A stretch of DNA of 64,000 nt from Pseudoalteromonas piscicida (GTDB lineage Bacteria; Pseudomonadota; Gammaproteobacteria; Enterobacterales; Alteromonadaceae). The position numbers were made by a program, and so were the translations under genes. Shown here one piece after another: positions 38,048 to 46,420 of this stretch. The stretch spans positions 3,494,501 to 3,558,500 of the forward strand of contig NZ_CP021646.1 in assembly GCF_002208135.1 (NCBI RefSeq), read 5' to 3'. The notes beneath the pieces were generated by a model that had not been told where the DNA came from, did not search any database, and worked only from the letters and a program-made list of their open reading frames with translations. The first letter of the stretch is position 1; the number at the start of each line of letters is the position of its first letter.

Positions 38048-40285
38048 TTACATTGAGCTGTACTTTTCACGCAGCTGCTGACGAACAAATTCAGCAACGG
38101 TGTTAAATACGAAAGTAAAAATAAACAATACAAAGGCAGCTAGGAACAGGATGCGATAGTGAGAGCTGCCAACTTCAGACTCCGGCATTTCCACCGCAAT
38201 GTTTGCAGCGAGCGTACGCATACCTTGAAAGATACTCCAGTCCATGATTGGCGTGTTACCGGTTGCCATCAATACGATCATGGTTTCACCCACTGCACGG
38301 CCAAGACCCATCATTACTGCAGAGAAGATACCGGGACTTGCAGTAAGTAATACAACACGAACCAAAGTCTGCCACTGCGTAGCACCGAGTGCCAATGAGC
38401 CATTTGAAAGATGCTTAGGTACGCTAAATACAGCATCTTCTGCAATAGAGAAGATAGTAGGAATAACCGCAAATCCCATCGCGATACCCACTACCAGCGA
38501 GTTACGCTGATCGAATGTTAGCCCTAACTCATTGGTTAGATACTGGCGCACATTACCGCTAAATAGCCAAGACTCAACACCAGCGCTCATGGCAAATGAA
38601 ATCCAGCCGACGATCAGCACAACAGGGATCAGCAAGATTGAATGCCAACCTTCAGGCACAAAGTGTCTGACTTTTGCAGGTAACTTAGTCCAACCAAATG
38701 CCGTTGCAATCATCGCAATTGGTAATAGCACCAATAAGGCAACCACTGCAGGTAGATGAGTTTCAATTAAAGGCGCTAACCAAAGACCAGCCAAGAAGCC
38801 CAAGATAACCGTTGGTAGTGCTTCCATTATCTCTACCGTTGGTTTCACCACGCGGCGCAATTCACTCGACATAAAATAGGCGGTGTAAATTGCTGACGCT
38901 AATGCGATTGGCACGGCAAACAGCATGGCGTAAAGCGCCGCTTTAATGGTACCGAACGAAATAGGTACTAATGAGAATTTCGACTCAAAGTCATCACTCG
39001 CAGAGGTTGACTGCCAAGTATAAGCAGGCTCCGGATACCCTTCGTACCACACTTCTTGCCACAGTGCAGACCAAGTAACTTCAGGGTGCTCATTGTGCAG
39101 CTCTACCACCGTTAACGTGTCACCGGCTAGTAACAAAGCCGCATTAGCGCGCGGCGCTACTGCAAACTTCTGTACTACTTTATCTGTGACTTTACCTTGC
39201 CATAAGTGCGCTTCACTGGTGGTGTAATACAAACCTAACTGACCATTTTCGTTGGTCGTGAAGAAAGTACGGCGATAGTATTCACTGAATAGTTTGACCT
39301 GTTTGCTCTTTGGTGTTTCAAAAGAACGGATTTTAGCAAACTGGCGTCCATCATCGGTATTGACTTCAAACCATTGTGAAACCTCACCATTGTCGTTAGC
39401 AAGCATTAACGAGTTTGCGCCCGCTAGTAGGTTCATATCGACTAAGTTGGCATTTTCCTCGTTTGCAGCAAGCAATTGGAATAACTCAACTTCAGAAGCA
39501 TAGCGAGAGTCAAAAACGTAAACTTGGTTTGCTGAGCGAACAAATGTACGCGACGTATCGGGAGAAATAAGTAACTCATCAACGCGGCCATCAATATCTA
39601 ACTCAGTACGCTCAACGGCCCACTCAACTTCTCCAGTAAACATGTTTTCTTCCGCAACAAAAGACGCAAAAATCACACGTTTATCCGCAGTTTGAGCAAC
39701 TACCGCTGTTTTGTCTTCGAAGTGACTAAAGGCAAACTTACGAATTGCTTGCCCTTGTTCATCAACAATCAGTTGCTTCGCATTGAGTGGATAACTTAAG
39801 CGAGGGGTTAAAACACGTTGATTACCAGGGAAGCTTACCGTGAACATCGGCTTCACTAATTGTACCTGACCATTATCCAGACCGAATGCATATTGCCCTA
39901 GGAAAGGCGCACTCTCTGCAAATGATGTGATATTACCGTCGAGTGCAACATCTAATGTATCTAGCAATTTACCAGCGCCTTCACCTTTGATTTGGTAATA
40001 ATCTACCGTTCCTTGGCTACCGAGTAAGTACGCAATTTCAGTTTGTTCTTCTACCCCTACTCCCAAATATGCTTTGTCTTGTGTAAGCTGAATATCCATA
40101 CGCTTTTCAACCTTTGCCGATTCAAAGATTGGTTGAACAACATACAATAAGTAGAAGAAGATAAGTAAAAGTGCGACTAAGACCATTACTCCACCAGAAG
40201 TAATGCCAAATTGTGCAAACCTGTCTTTGAAGAGACGGCTTCTATCCGTTTTAAAGGATGGCTTTTGCGGATTTGAAGTCATCAA
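38048..40285 (-). CDS. pstC: Phosphate ABC transporter permease PstC, long form
   Basis: A 745-residue permease against about 320 in E. coli. One helix near the N-terminus (about 28-52) is followed by a 380-residue soluble insert built of repeated beta-strand blocks that look propeller-like. The normal permease follows, with the EAA loop LALGATQWQTLVRVVLLTAS. It is the first gene of the pst operon and is preceded by a PHO-box promoter. PstS, the binding protein, is not in this window, so it must be encoded elsewhere. The insert's role is unknown. Confidence 0.95.
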   Translation of the reverse strand: MMTSNPQKPSFKTDRSRLFKDRFAQFGITSGGVMVLVALLLIFFYLLYVVQPIFESAKVEKRMDIQLTQDKAYLGVGVEEQTEIAYLLGSQGTVDYYQIKGEGAGKLLDTLDVALDGNITSFAESAPFLGQYAFGLDNGQVQLVKPMFTVSFPGNQRVLTPRLSYPLNAKQLIVDEQGQAIRKFAFSHFEDKTAVVAQTADKRVIFASFVAEENMFTGEVEWAVERTELDIDGRVDELLISPDTSRTFVRSANQVYVFDSRYASEVELFQLLAANEENANLVDMNLLAGANSLMLANDNGEVSQWFEVNTDDGRQFAKIRSFETPKSKQVKLFSEYYRRTFFTTNENGQLGLYYTTSEAHLWQGKVTDKVVQKFAVAPRANAALLLAGDTLTVVELHNEHPEVTWSALWQEVWYEGYPEPAYTWQSTSASDDFESKFSLVPISFGTIKAALYAMLFAVPIALASAIYTAYFMSSELRRVVKPTVEIMEALPTVILGFLAGLWLAPLIETHLPAVVALLVLLPIAMIATAFGWTKLPAKVRHFVPEGWHSILLIPVVLIVGWISFAMSAGVESWLFSGNVRQYLTNELGLTFDQRNSLVVGIAMGFAVIPTIFSIAEDAVFSVPKHLSNGSLALGATQWQTLVRVVLLTASPGIFSAVMMGLGRAVGETMIVLMATGNTPIMDWSIFQGMRTLAANIAVEMPESEVGSSHYRILFLAAFVLFIFTFVFNTVAEFVRQQLREKYSSM

Positions 40286-40313
40286 TATACCCTTTGGTTT
40301 AAAAATTGGGGGT

Positions 40314-40347
40314 ATTATATTTCATCAAGATGACAGTTGTGTTACAC
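40314..40347 (-). promoter_or_regulatory. PHO-box promoter of pstC-pstA-pstB-phoU
   Basis: On the minus strand GTGTAAC-ACAA-CTGTCAT (40347-40330) has the 7-4-7 layout of PhoB half-sites, one of them perfect. It is followed after exactly 10 bases by a perfect TATAAT (40319-40314). This is the canonical arrangement in which PhoB replaces the -35 element. Confidence 0.75.
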
Positions 40348-40516
40348 CTGAGACACTATTGAACTTTCTTCAATTGGCATTAGCCATCAAATTCATTATG
40401 AGAATAATGGAACTAATCGGCTCAAAAAATGCTCTGATTGTTAGCCTAGAGTAAATACATAAATTTCGTTGCATTTCTTTACATTAAGTGTTTATGGGCA
40501 CTGGACAAAGTAAGTT

Positions 40517-40532
40517 TTTAGACTAGTCTAAA
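40517..40532. promoter_or_regulatory. Perfect 16-bp palindrome upstream of gcvR
   Basis: TTTAGACTAGTCTAAA is fully self-complementary and lies 55 bases before the gcvR start. Its size fits the operator of a dimeric regulator, but no specific regulator is recognised. The remainder of the 302-base pstC-gcvR gap holds the pst promoter and no ORF. Confidence 0.5.
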
Positions 40533-40587
40533 TCATGCGCCGAATTCGTTTTTTCGCCTACGGGCGCCACAAAAAAAGAGACATGAT

Positions 40588-41094
40588 ATGAAGCAGTTAA
40601 TATTAACACTTATAGGTAAGGACCGACCGGGTCTCGTTGAGGAAATCTCTTCCACTATTCTTTCCAACCATGGCAATTGGTTAACCAGTAACTTAAGCCA
40701 CCTTGCCGGACAATTCGCAGGCATCGTGCAAGTTGAGGTTGCCGAAGAACATTTGCAAGAAATACAAGATGCGTTGCATAAATTGCCAGGGTTAGACGTT
40801 AGCGTTGAATCAGGCGAAAACTTGCCAGCACAGGATGAGCCAGATACATTAAATTTAATCATCACAGGTAACGATAGACCGGGAATTGTGCAAGAGCTTG
40901 CTACGGTTATTCGCCACAAGGGTGCAAACATCACACACTTAACCTCAAAACAACGTAGTGCACCGAACTGGGGACTGCCTATTTTCAGCGCTTTCGCAAC
41001 TGTGACTTTACCTGCTGGCACGGTCAAGGAAAACGTAATTGAAGCACTCGAGTCAATCACCAGTGACTTGATCGTGGACATAGAAGAAAGCTAA
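40588..41094 (+). CDS. gcvR: Glycine cleavage system repressor GcvR (two ACT domains)
   Basis: A 168-residue cytoplasmic protein with two ACT domains (about 1-80 and 88-168). Each opens with the recurring motif GKDRPGLVEEIS or GNDRPGIVQELA. GcvR binds glycine and antagonises GcvA at the gcv promoter. The domain order and length match E. coli GcvR. The start is the ATG at 40588. It is followed by ppk1 after 107 bases that contain a separate promoter, so the two are probably independent. Confidence 0.9.
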   Translation: MKQLILTLIGKDRPGLVEEISSTILSNHGNWLTSNLSHLAGQFAGIVQVEVAEEHLQEIQDALHKLPGLDVSVESGENLPAQDEPDTLNLIITGNDRPGIVQELATVIRHKGANITHLTSKQRSAPNWGLPIFSAFATVTLPAGTVKENVIEALESITSDLIVDIEES

Positions 41095-41121
41095 AACCTA
41101 CACTATACTCATGATAGTTGA

Positions 41122-41155
41122 ATGACAAACACGACAGGCGCGTTGTGTTTGTCAT
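41122..41155. repeat. 11-bp inverted repeat overlapping the ppk1 PHO box
   Basis: ATGACAAACAC (41122-41132) is the exact inverse of GTGTTTGTCAT (41145-41155), and two further pairs extend it inward past one mismatch. The arms carry PHO half-sites in opposite orientation, so the hairpin may be a by-product of clustered PhoB sites or a separate operator. Confidence 0.5.
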
Positions 41156-41166
41156 AATTATGTCAC
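41149..41166 (+). promoter_or_regulatory. PHO box upstream of ppk1
   Basis: TTGTCAT-AATT-ATGTCAC has the 7-4-7 PhoB layout with 6/7 and 5/7 matches to CTGTCAT. Ten bases further a weak -10 (TAAGCT, 41177-41182) keeps the three most conserved positions. The ppk1 start is at 41202. Pho control of ppk is known in other gammaproteobacteria. Confidence 0.6.
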
Positions 41167-41201
41167 ACACCCTGCTTAAGCTGTAAAAATAAGCTGTACC
41201 T

Positions 41202-43310
41202 ATGGAAAGAACCATGCAGGCCGTATCTCCAGAGCATAAAACTATCACGTACTTTGCCAAAGAATTAAGCTGGCTCTCTTTTAACGAACGCGTTTTACAA
41301 GAAGCCAAGGACCCAACCAACCCGATCATCGAGCGGATCCGGTTTCTTGGTATATTTTCCAATAACTTAGATGAGTTTTTCCAAGTCCGTGTTGCGGATG
41401 TAAAGCGCCGTATCTTATTAAATAATCTGCCTGATACCAATTTCGATGAAGATGAAGCGCTACTTGCTGACATTCAAAAGAAGGTGTTGGAACTTGGCAA
41501 AAAGTTCAATGCTATTTATGACCAGATCCTCATCGATTTAAATGAGCATCATATCCATATTAAGCAACCTGATGCGCTGTCTGACTTCCACAAAAATTGG
41601 TTGGCTAACTACTTTAAAGACCAAGTGCTGCCTCACCTATTACCAATGATGATTAACGAAAGTAAGGACTATTCGGACAACATCAACGACACTATGACTC
41701 ACCTGTTTGTGGAGTTAAATGGTGAGAAGCAGCACCATGCCTTTTTGGAAGTCCCGACTGACCGTCTAAATCGTTTTGTCCAGCTACCACCAGAAAAAAC
41801 CCGTCGACATAAAACGATTGTGTTGCTTGACGATGTTATTCGATTCTTTATTGCCGATGTGTTTAAAAGTTTCTTCAAATTTGACCGCATTGACGCCTAT
41901 TCGATGAAGCTTACTCGAGACGCTGAATACAACTTAGATGATGAGCTTGAAGAAGGTGTGTTGGATACCATGTCCAAAGGCCTCAAGCAGCGCTTGTATG
42001 CCGAACCCGTGCGCTTAGTGTATGAAGAATCAATGCCGGAAGAAATGATCAAGTTGATGAAAAAGCGCTTAGGAGTAACAGGCCAAGATGCCATGATCCC
42101 AGGTGGTAGATATCGCAATTTCAGAGATTTTATGTCTTTTCCAAACGTTGGTCGTGGTTACTTAGAAAATAAGCCATTGCCGCCACTTAAAAGTGCTGCC
42201 TTTTCAAAATATAGCAGCGTCTTTCGCGCGATTTCAGTTCAGGATATTTTACTGTATTACCCCTACCATACCTTTAATCACATGCTGGAATATATCCGCC
42301 AAGCGGCGTTTGACCCCAGAGTGACACAAATAAAGGTCAACATTTATCGCGTGGCCAAACAATCTCGTTTAATCGCTTCACTGATCAATGCAGCAAAGAA
42401 CGGTAAGAAAGTCACCGTGATGGTTGAGTTAAAAGCCCGCTTCGATGAGCAAAATAATATTGAGTGGGCAAAACTCATGAGTGAATACGGTATTAAGGTC
42501 ATGATAGGCATACCGGCGCTCAAGGTACATAGTAAGCTTTGTGTGGTTCACCGCAGAGAAAAAGGCAAAATCGTAAAATACGCTCACATAGGTACGGGTA
42601 ACTTCCACGAAAAAACCGCCAGGATTTATACTGATTTCAGTCTGTTTACCAAGCACCCTGATATCACGGAAGAATGCGATAGCGTATTTCGCTTTATTGA
42701 GAGTAGTTACCTGCCGTTTAGATTCGAGCACTTGATGATTTCGCCTATCAACGCGCGTAGCCAAATTCTAGCATTGATCGATGAAGAGATAACCCATGCC
42801 GAGCAAGGTCGAACAGGTAAGGTAACAATTAAGATCAATAACTTAGTTGATAAACAACTCGTTGATAAGCTGTACGAAGCATCGCGTAAAGGCGTCAAGA
42901 TCCGCCTCATCGTACGCGGCATGTGTGCCCTTGTGCCCGGTATAGTGCAGTTTAGCGATAATATAAAAATCATAAGTATCGTCGATCGTTTCTTAGAGCA
43001 CCCGCGAGTGATGATTTTCGACAACAACGGCGACCCTAAAGTCTACATTTCCTCTGCAGACTGGATGACTCGTAACCTCGACCACCGTGTTGAAGTTGGC
43101 ACCCCCATTTATGCCGAACATTTGAAAAAGCTGATTATCGATATCATTGAGTTGCAATTTAAAGATCGCACTAAAGCCAGAATTATTGACGCCGAACAGA
43201 AGAATCTGTACGTTCGCCGAGGTAACCGTAAAAAAATTCGCTCTCAGATCGCGATTTATGACCATTTAAAAAAATGGGAGTTGCACCAATTAAATGAAGC
43301 GAAAGAATAA
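41202..43310 (+). CDS. ppk1: Polyphosphate kinase 1
   Basis: A 702-residue enzyme that polymerises the gamma-phosphate of ATP into polyphosphate. The N-domain opens KELSWLSFNERVLQEA and has FLGIFSNNLDEFFQVR. The catalytic C-domains carry VHSKLCVVHRRE (the His that is autophosphorylated) with IGTGNFHEKTARIYTDFS, and the second His-containing loop SSADWMTRNLDHRVEVG. The length is typical. It lies 17 bases ahead of ppx, the degrading enzyme, in the usual ppk-ppx operon, and is preceded by a likely PHO box. Confidence 0.98.
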   Translation: MERTMQAVSPEHKTITYFAKELSWLSFNERVLQEAKDPTNPIIERIRFLGIFSNNLDEFFQVRVADVKRRILLNNLPDTNFDEDEALLADIQKKVLELGKKFNAIYDQILIDLNEHHIHIKQPDALSDFHKNWLANYFKDQVLPHLLPMMINESKDYSDNINDTMTHLFVELNGEKQHHAFLEVPTDRLNRFVQLPPEKTRRHKTIVLLDDVIRFFIADVFKSFFKFDRIDAYSMKLTRDAEYNLDDELEEGVLDTMSKGLKQRLYAEPVRLVYEESMPEEMIKLMKKRLGVTGQDAMIPGGRYRNFRDFMSFPNVGRGYLENKPLPPLKSAAFSKYSSVFRAISVQDILLYYPYHTFNHMLEYIRQAAFDPRVTQIKVNIYRVAKQSRLIASLINAAKNGKKVTVMVELKARFDEQNNIEWAKLMSEYGIKVMIGIPALKVHSKLCVVHRREKGKIVKYAHIGTGNFHEKTARIYTDFSLFTKHPDITEECDSVFRFIESSYLPFRFEHLMISPINARSQILALIDEEITHAEQGRTGKVTIKINNLVDKQLVDKLYEASRKGVKIRLIVRGMCALVPGIVQFSDNIKIISIVDRFLEHPRVMIFDNNGDPKVYISSADWMTRNLDHRVEVGTPIYAEHLKKLIIDIIELQFKDRTKARIIDAEQKNLYVRRGNRKKIRSQIAIYDHLKKWELHQLNEAKE

Positions 43311-43327
43311 CCGTTGAGGAAGAATAT

Positions 43328-44812
43328 ATGCGCGACTACCCTTCTATTGCCGCAGTGGATTTAGGTTCAAATAGTTTTCACCTTGTTGTAGCAAGAGAAG
43401 TAGATGGTCGCCTTCAACTCCTCCATAAAGAAAAGCAACGCGTTTACTTGGCTGCGGGCCTTGATGATGATTTCAATTTAAGTGACGACGCGATAGCCCG
43501 AGCATTGGATACGCTCTCGCAATTTGCGACGACACTACATGATTTTCCTAAAGAGTCCGTTCAAGTAGTAGCGACCTACACGCTACGAAATTGCAAAAAC
43601 CTTAATTATTTTCTCGCTAAGGCGAAACAGGTTTTTCCATATCCAATCAATGTGATTTCAGGCCAAGAAGAAGCTCGCCTTATCTACCAAGGTGTCGCCA
43701 ATCATGAACATGATAGTCATAACCGTTTGGTTATCGACATTGGAGGTGGCAGCACAGAGTTAGTTATTGGTCAGCACCTTACGCACAAACTGTTAAGTAG
43801 TCGCAATGTGGGCTGCGTAACCATGCAAAAAGCCTACTTTTTTGACGGAAAGCTATCTGCAAAGCGATTCAAAAAGGCAGAAATAAAAGCAGAGCAACAA
43901 ATTGAGAGTATTACCGCAAGCTACCTAAAACTCGGCTGGAATACCGTTATCGGCACATCTGGTACCATTAAAGCAATTGCTGCTATGGTTAACGAACTAA
44001 CCCAAGCCGATGAAATTACCCTGCCTATTTTGGAGCAAATTAAACAGCTATTTATTGATGCTGGGCACATAGACAATATTTCCTTAAAAGCACTACCTGA
44101 GGAGCGAAAAACCAGTATTGCAGGCGGCCTTGCTGTATTGATAGCACTATTTAGACAGTTAGGGCTCGAGCGCATGCGCCTTAGTGAATATGCATTGCGA
44201 GAAGGTTTATTGTTTGAAATGCATCAAACTGACGAGTTTGATATTCGCACCCGCACAATTAACACGTTCAGCGATCACTATAATATTGATAAGCAACACG
44301 CCGAAAATATTTGTGAAACCATCAAACTATTTACGACTCAACTAAAAGCGCACTGGCAACTATCCTCTTATGATGTCGAAATGTTATGTTGGGCAGCAAA
44401 ACTCCATGAGGTGGGACTCGCCATAAACTCTTCTGGCATGCATAAACACGGTGCTTATATTGTCAGACATAGCCAACTTCCTGGCTTTACTCAAGCCCAG
44501 CAATTAAGGCTAAGTGCACTTGTACGCTTTTATCGAAAAAAGATAAAAACGCCAGAGTTAACAGAGTTAGTCAACGAAGAGCTAACACACTTTAATCGTA
44601 TTTTGGCGGTGTTTCGCCTCAGCGTCCTAGTGAACCAAAAGCGCCAACAAGACCAACTTCCCGAGCTAAGTATCACAGCTGTTGATAACGCTTTGATACT
44701 TCACATTGCGGCTGAGTGGCTTGAATCACACTCGCTGTTTCAAGCAGATCTCGAGCAAGAACAAAACTATCTAAAAACAATCGGTATTCAATTTAACCTG
44801 AGATTTGGATAA
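43328..44812 (+). CDS. ppx: Exopolyphosphatase
   Basis: A 494-residue enzyme of the actin-like Ppx/GppA family. Phosphate-1 motif AAVDLGSNSFHLVVAR, the phosphate-2 region DIGGGSTELVIG and GTSGTIKAIAAMV are present. The C-terminal half is the HD-like helical domain (WAAKLHEVGLAINSSGMHKH). It hydrolyses terminal phosphate from polyphosphate, and a role on pppGpp is possible in the family. GAGGAAGA precedes the ATG. It is co-transcribed with ppk1. Confidence 0.95.
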   Translation: MRDYPSIAAVDLGSNSFHLVVAREVDGRLQLLHKEKQRVYLAAGLDDDFNLSDDAIARALDTLSQFATTLHDFPKESVQVVATYTLRNCKNLNYFLAKAKQVFPYPINVISGQEEARLIYQGVANHEHDSHNRLVIDIGGGSTELVIGQHLTHKLLSSRNVGCVTMQKAYFFDGKLSAKRFKKAEIKAEQQIESITASYLKLGWNTVIGTSGTIKAIAAMVNELTQADEITLPILEQIKQLFIDAGHIDNISLKALPEERKTSIAGGLAVLIALFRQLGLERMRLSEYALREGLLFEMHQTDEFDIRTRTINTFSDHYNIDKQHAENICETIKLFTTQLKAHWQLSSYDVEMLCWAAKLHEVGLAINSSGMHKHGAYIVRHSQLPGFTQAQQLRLSALVRFYRKKIKTPELTELVNEELTHFNRILAVFRLSVLVNQKRQQDQLPELSITAVDNALILHIAAEWLESHSLFQADLEQEQNYLKTIGIQFNLRFG

Positions 44813-44818
44813 GTATTA

Positions 44819-44932
44819 CCAATAGCTAACTATTGGAAGGGAATTCAACGCCATTAGCGCTTAGATGGGCAGCTAGAAAGGCGCTAATTATCCGCAACTC
44901 CGATTACTTACCTTTTCACTTTGCCAGGTAAG
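44819..44932. repeat. Three consecutive hairpins between ppx and the EAL-HDOD gene
   Basis: CCAATAG-ctaa-CTATTGG (44819-44836), ATTAGCGC (44853-44860) with GCGCTAAT (44881-44888), and CTTACCT (44907-44913) with AGGTAAG (44926-44932). All stems are perfect. None has a clear T-run. They fill most of the 122-base gap between two convergent genes. Factor-independent termination, mRNA 3'-end protection or a palindromic repeat unit are all possible. Confidence 0.5.
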
Positions 44933-44934
44933 AA

Positions 44935-46212
44935 CTACTGTTCATCACCTGCCACAATAGAAAGGATCTCATCTGCATAAGCTCGACTAGAAAGCGCCAT
45001 ATCATAGAGGTAATTGGTCGGTGTTGCTGGTCTGATAGCTTGTAAAATAAGCTCAGCTTCTCGCCAATCGTTGCGCTCAATTTCGAACGCTAAACGTAGC
45101 GCTCCACCAAGTAAGCCTTGATAACTCAGTAACGCACTGGAAAGCGAATCATCGAGAGAAAACTCCGCTGCAATAACAGAAAGCTCAACATCAAGGATCA
45201 CATCTAGGATGGACATAAGACCAAGCAAATAGCCAGTTTCCGACATTTCTTCGCCACCTGGCATTAAGAATGTTTCCACAAACTTGGCACGAGTTAAGCC
45301 CATTCTTGTCAGCTCACTGGGTTTATCTGAACCCAATTCGCTCAATGCCAGTATTTTAACAAACTGCCTAATTGCGTCTTCGCCTAAATACACAACAGCC
45401 TGAGAGATAGACTTAATTTCTAATCTATCTTCACCGGCTTTAGCATTCGCAAGTTTTAGCAATCGTGCAGTTAAACTCAGATCTTTGCTTACTCTTGTTT
45501 GTATTTCTTTGAAGCATAAAGATTTTTTCGCCGTTGCTTGTAGCAGCTGAAACACCACCATTTTCGATGGTTCAACGTTGCCATGGTTGAGCATTTCAGG
45601 TTTGGCGAAAAAGAAACCTTGGAAAAAGTCTGCTCCAGATGATTTGATGATCTCGAACTCTTCTTTTGTTTCGATACGCTCAACAATGATTTTAATATCC
45701 GGATACTGGCGCTTGAGCTTTTTTACCGCCATATTGGTTTTTATAATTGGCTGCTCAACCTCAATTTTGACGAATTCCATGAGTGGTAGCAACGGATCCC
45801 ACTTTGACGTGCCGTCGTAGTCATCCAAAGCAAATCGATAGCCTTTCTCTATTAACTTAGTCACCGTATTCACAAGAGAAGGGATATTTTTAGAGCGCTC
45901 CACAATTTCCACCACAAGCTTCTGTGGCGCTAATAAGCTAGGTAATTCTTGCAGTAATGATTCGTCGGATAGATTTATAAAAGCGAGCTGCCCCGCAGCC
46001 AAACGCTCTACACCGATAAACATTAAGGAGTTAAAAAACATTCGCCCAGTCGCTTGCCCATCGCTTACCCCAACTGGGAAAGCATTGTTATCTGAGTCTC
46101 TGTAAAGCAACTCATAGGCAAAGACTTCTTGATCTGGCCGCAAAATGGCCTGTCTTGCAATATACTGCACTGCTGATTTACGTATTTCAGTCACCGGACC
46201 ACTCATTAACAT
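44935..46212 (-). CDS. EAL-HDOD protein with degenerate EAL domain (CdgJ/YuxH-like)
   Basis: A 425-residue cytoplasmic protein. The N-terminal EAL domain (about 15-210) has YELLYRDS in place of EAL and ALDDYDG in place of DDFG, so several metal ligands are missing and it probably binds or senses but does not cleave cyclic-di-GMP. The C-terminal HDOD domain (about 220-420) follows, with KEIQTRVSKDLSLTARLLKLAN. This architecture is known in Vibrio CdgJ and Bacillus YuxH and is linked to motility control. It is transcribed alone and convergent with ppx. Loss of catalysis is inference from the motifs. Confidence 0.85.
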   Translation of the reverse strand: MLMSGPVTEIRKSAVQYIARQAILRPDQEVFAYELLYRDSDNNAFPVGVSDGQATGRMFFNSLMFIGVERLAAGQLAFINLSDESLLQELPSLLAPQKLVVEIVERSKNIPSLVNTVTKLIEKGYRFALDDYDGTSKWDPLLPLMEFVKIEVEQPIIKTNMAVKKLKRQYPDIKIIVERIETKEEFEIIKSSGADFFQGFFFAKPEMLNHGNVEPSKMVVFQLLQATAKKSLCFKEIQTRVSKDLSLTARLLKLANAKAGEDRLEIKSISQAVVYLGEDAIRQFVKILALSELGSDKPSELTRMGLTRAKFVETFLMPGGEEMSETGYLLGLMSILDVILDVELSVIAAEFSLDDSLSSALLSYQGLLGGALRLAFEIERNDWREAELILQAIRPATPTNYLYDMALSSRAYADEILSIVAGDEQ

Positions 46213-46247
46213 TCGTATCCTTTTTTAGATAAAAGGAAACCACGTGT

Positions 46248-46278
46248 CTCGGAGCGTATAATATGGTAACGCCCCGAG
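46248..46278. promoter_or_regulatory. Hairpin or operator upstream of the EAL-HDOD gene
   Basis: CTCGG-a-GCG (46248-46256) pairs with CGC-c-CCGAG (46270-46278) around a 13-base AT-rich loop. It lies 36 bases upstream of the gene start. An operator or a leader hairpin; the function is not evident. Confidence 0.35.
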
Positions 46279-46420
46279 CAATAAAAAGTTTCGCTATTTT
46301 ACAACACGTATAACCAAAAGTTACCAACTTATTAAACTAAGTCCTTATAAAGAGTAGGCTTTTAATTCACAGAACGCCAGTGGCTTGCCTGTCTAAGAAA
46401 AGTTAAGCTAAGATGAGTGC

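Noticed and set aside
40533..41081. 182-residue ORF antisense to gcvR
   Set aside because: gcvR on the plus strand has clear ACT domains; the antisense frame has none.
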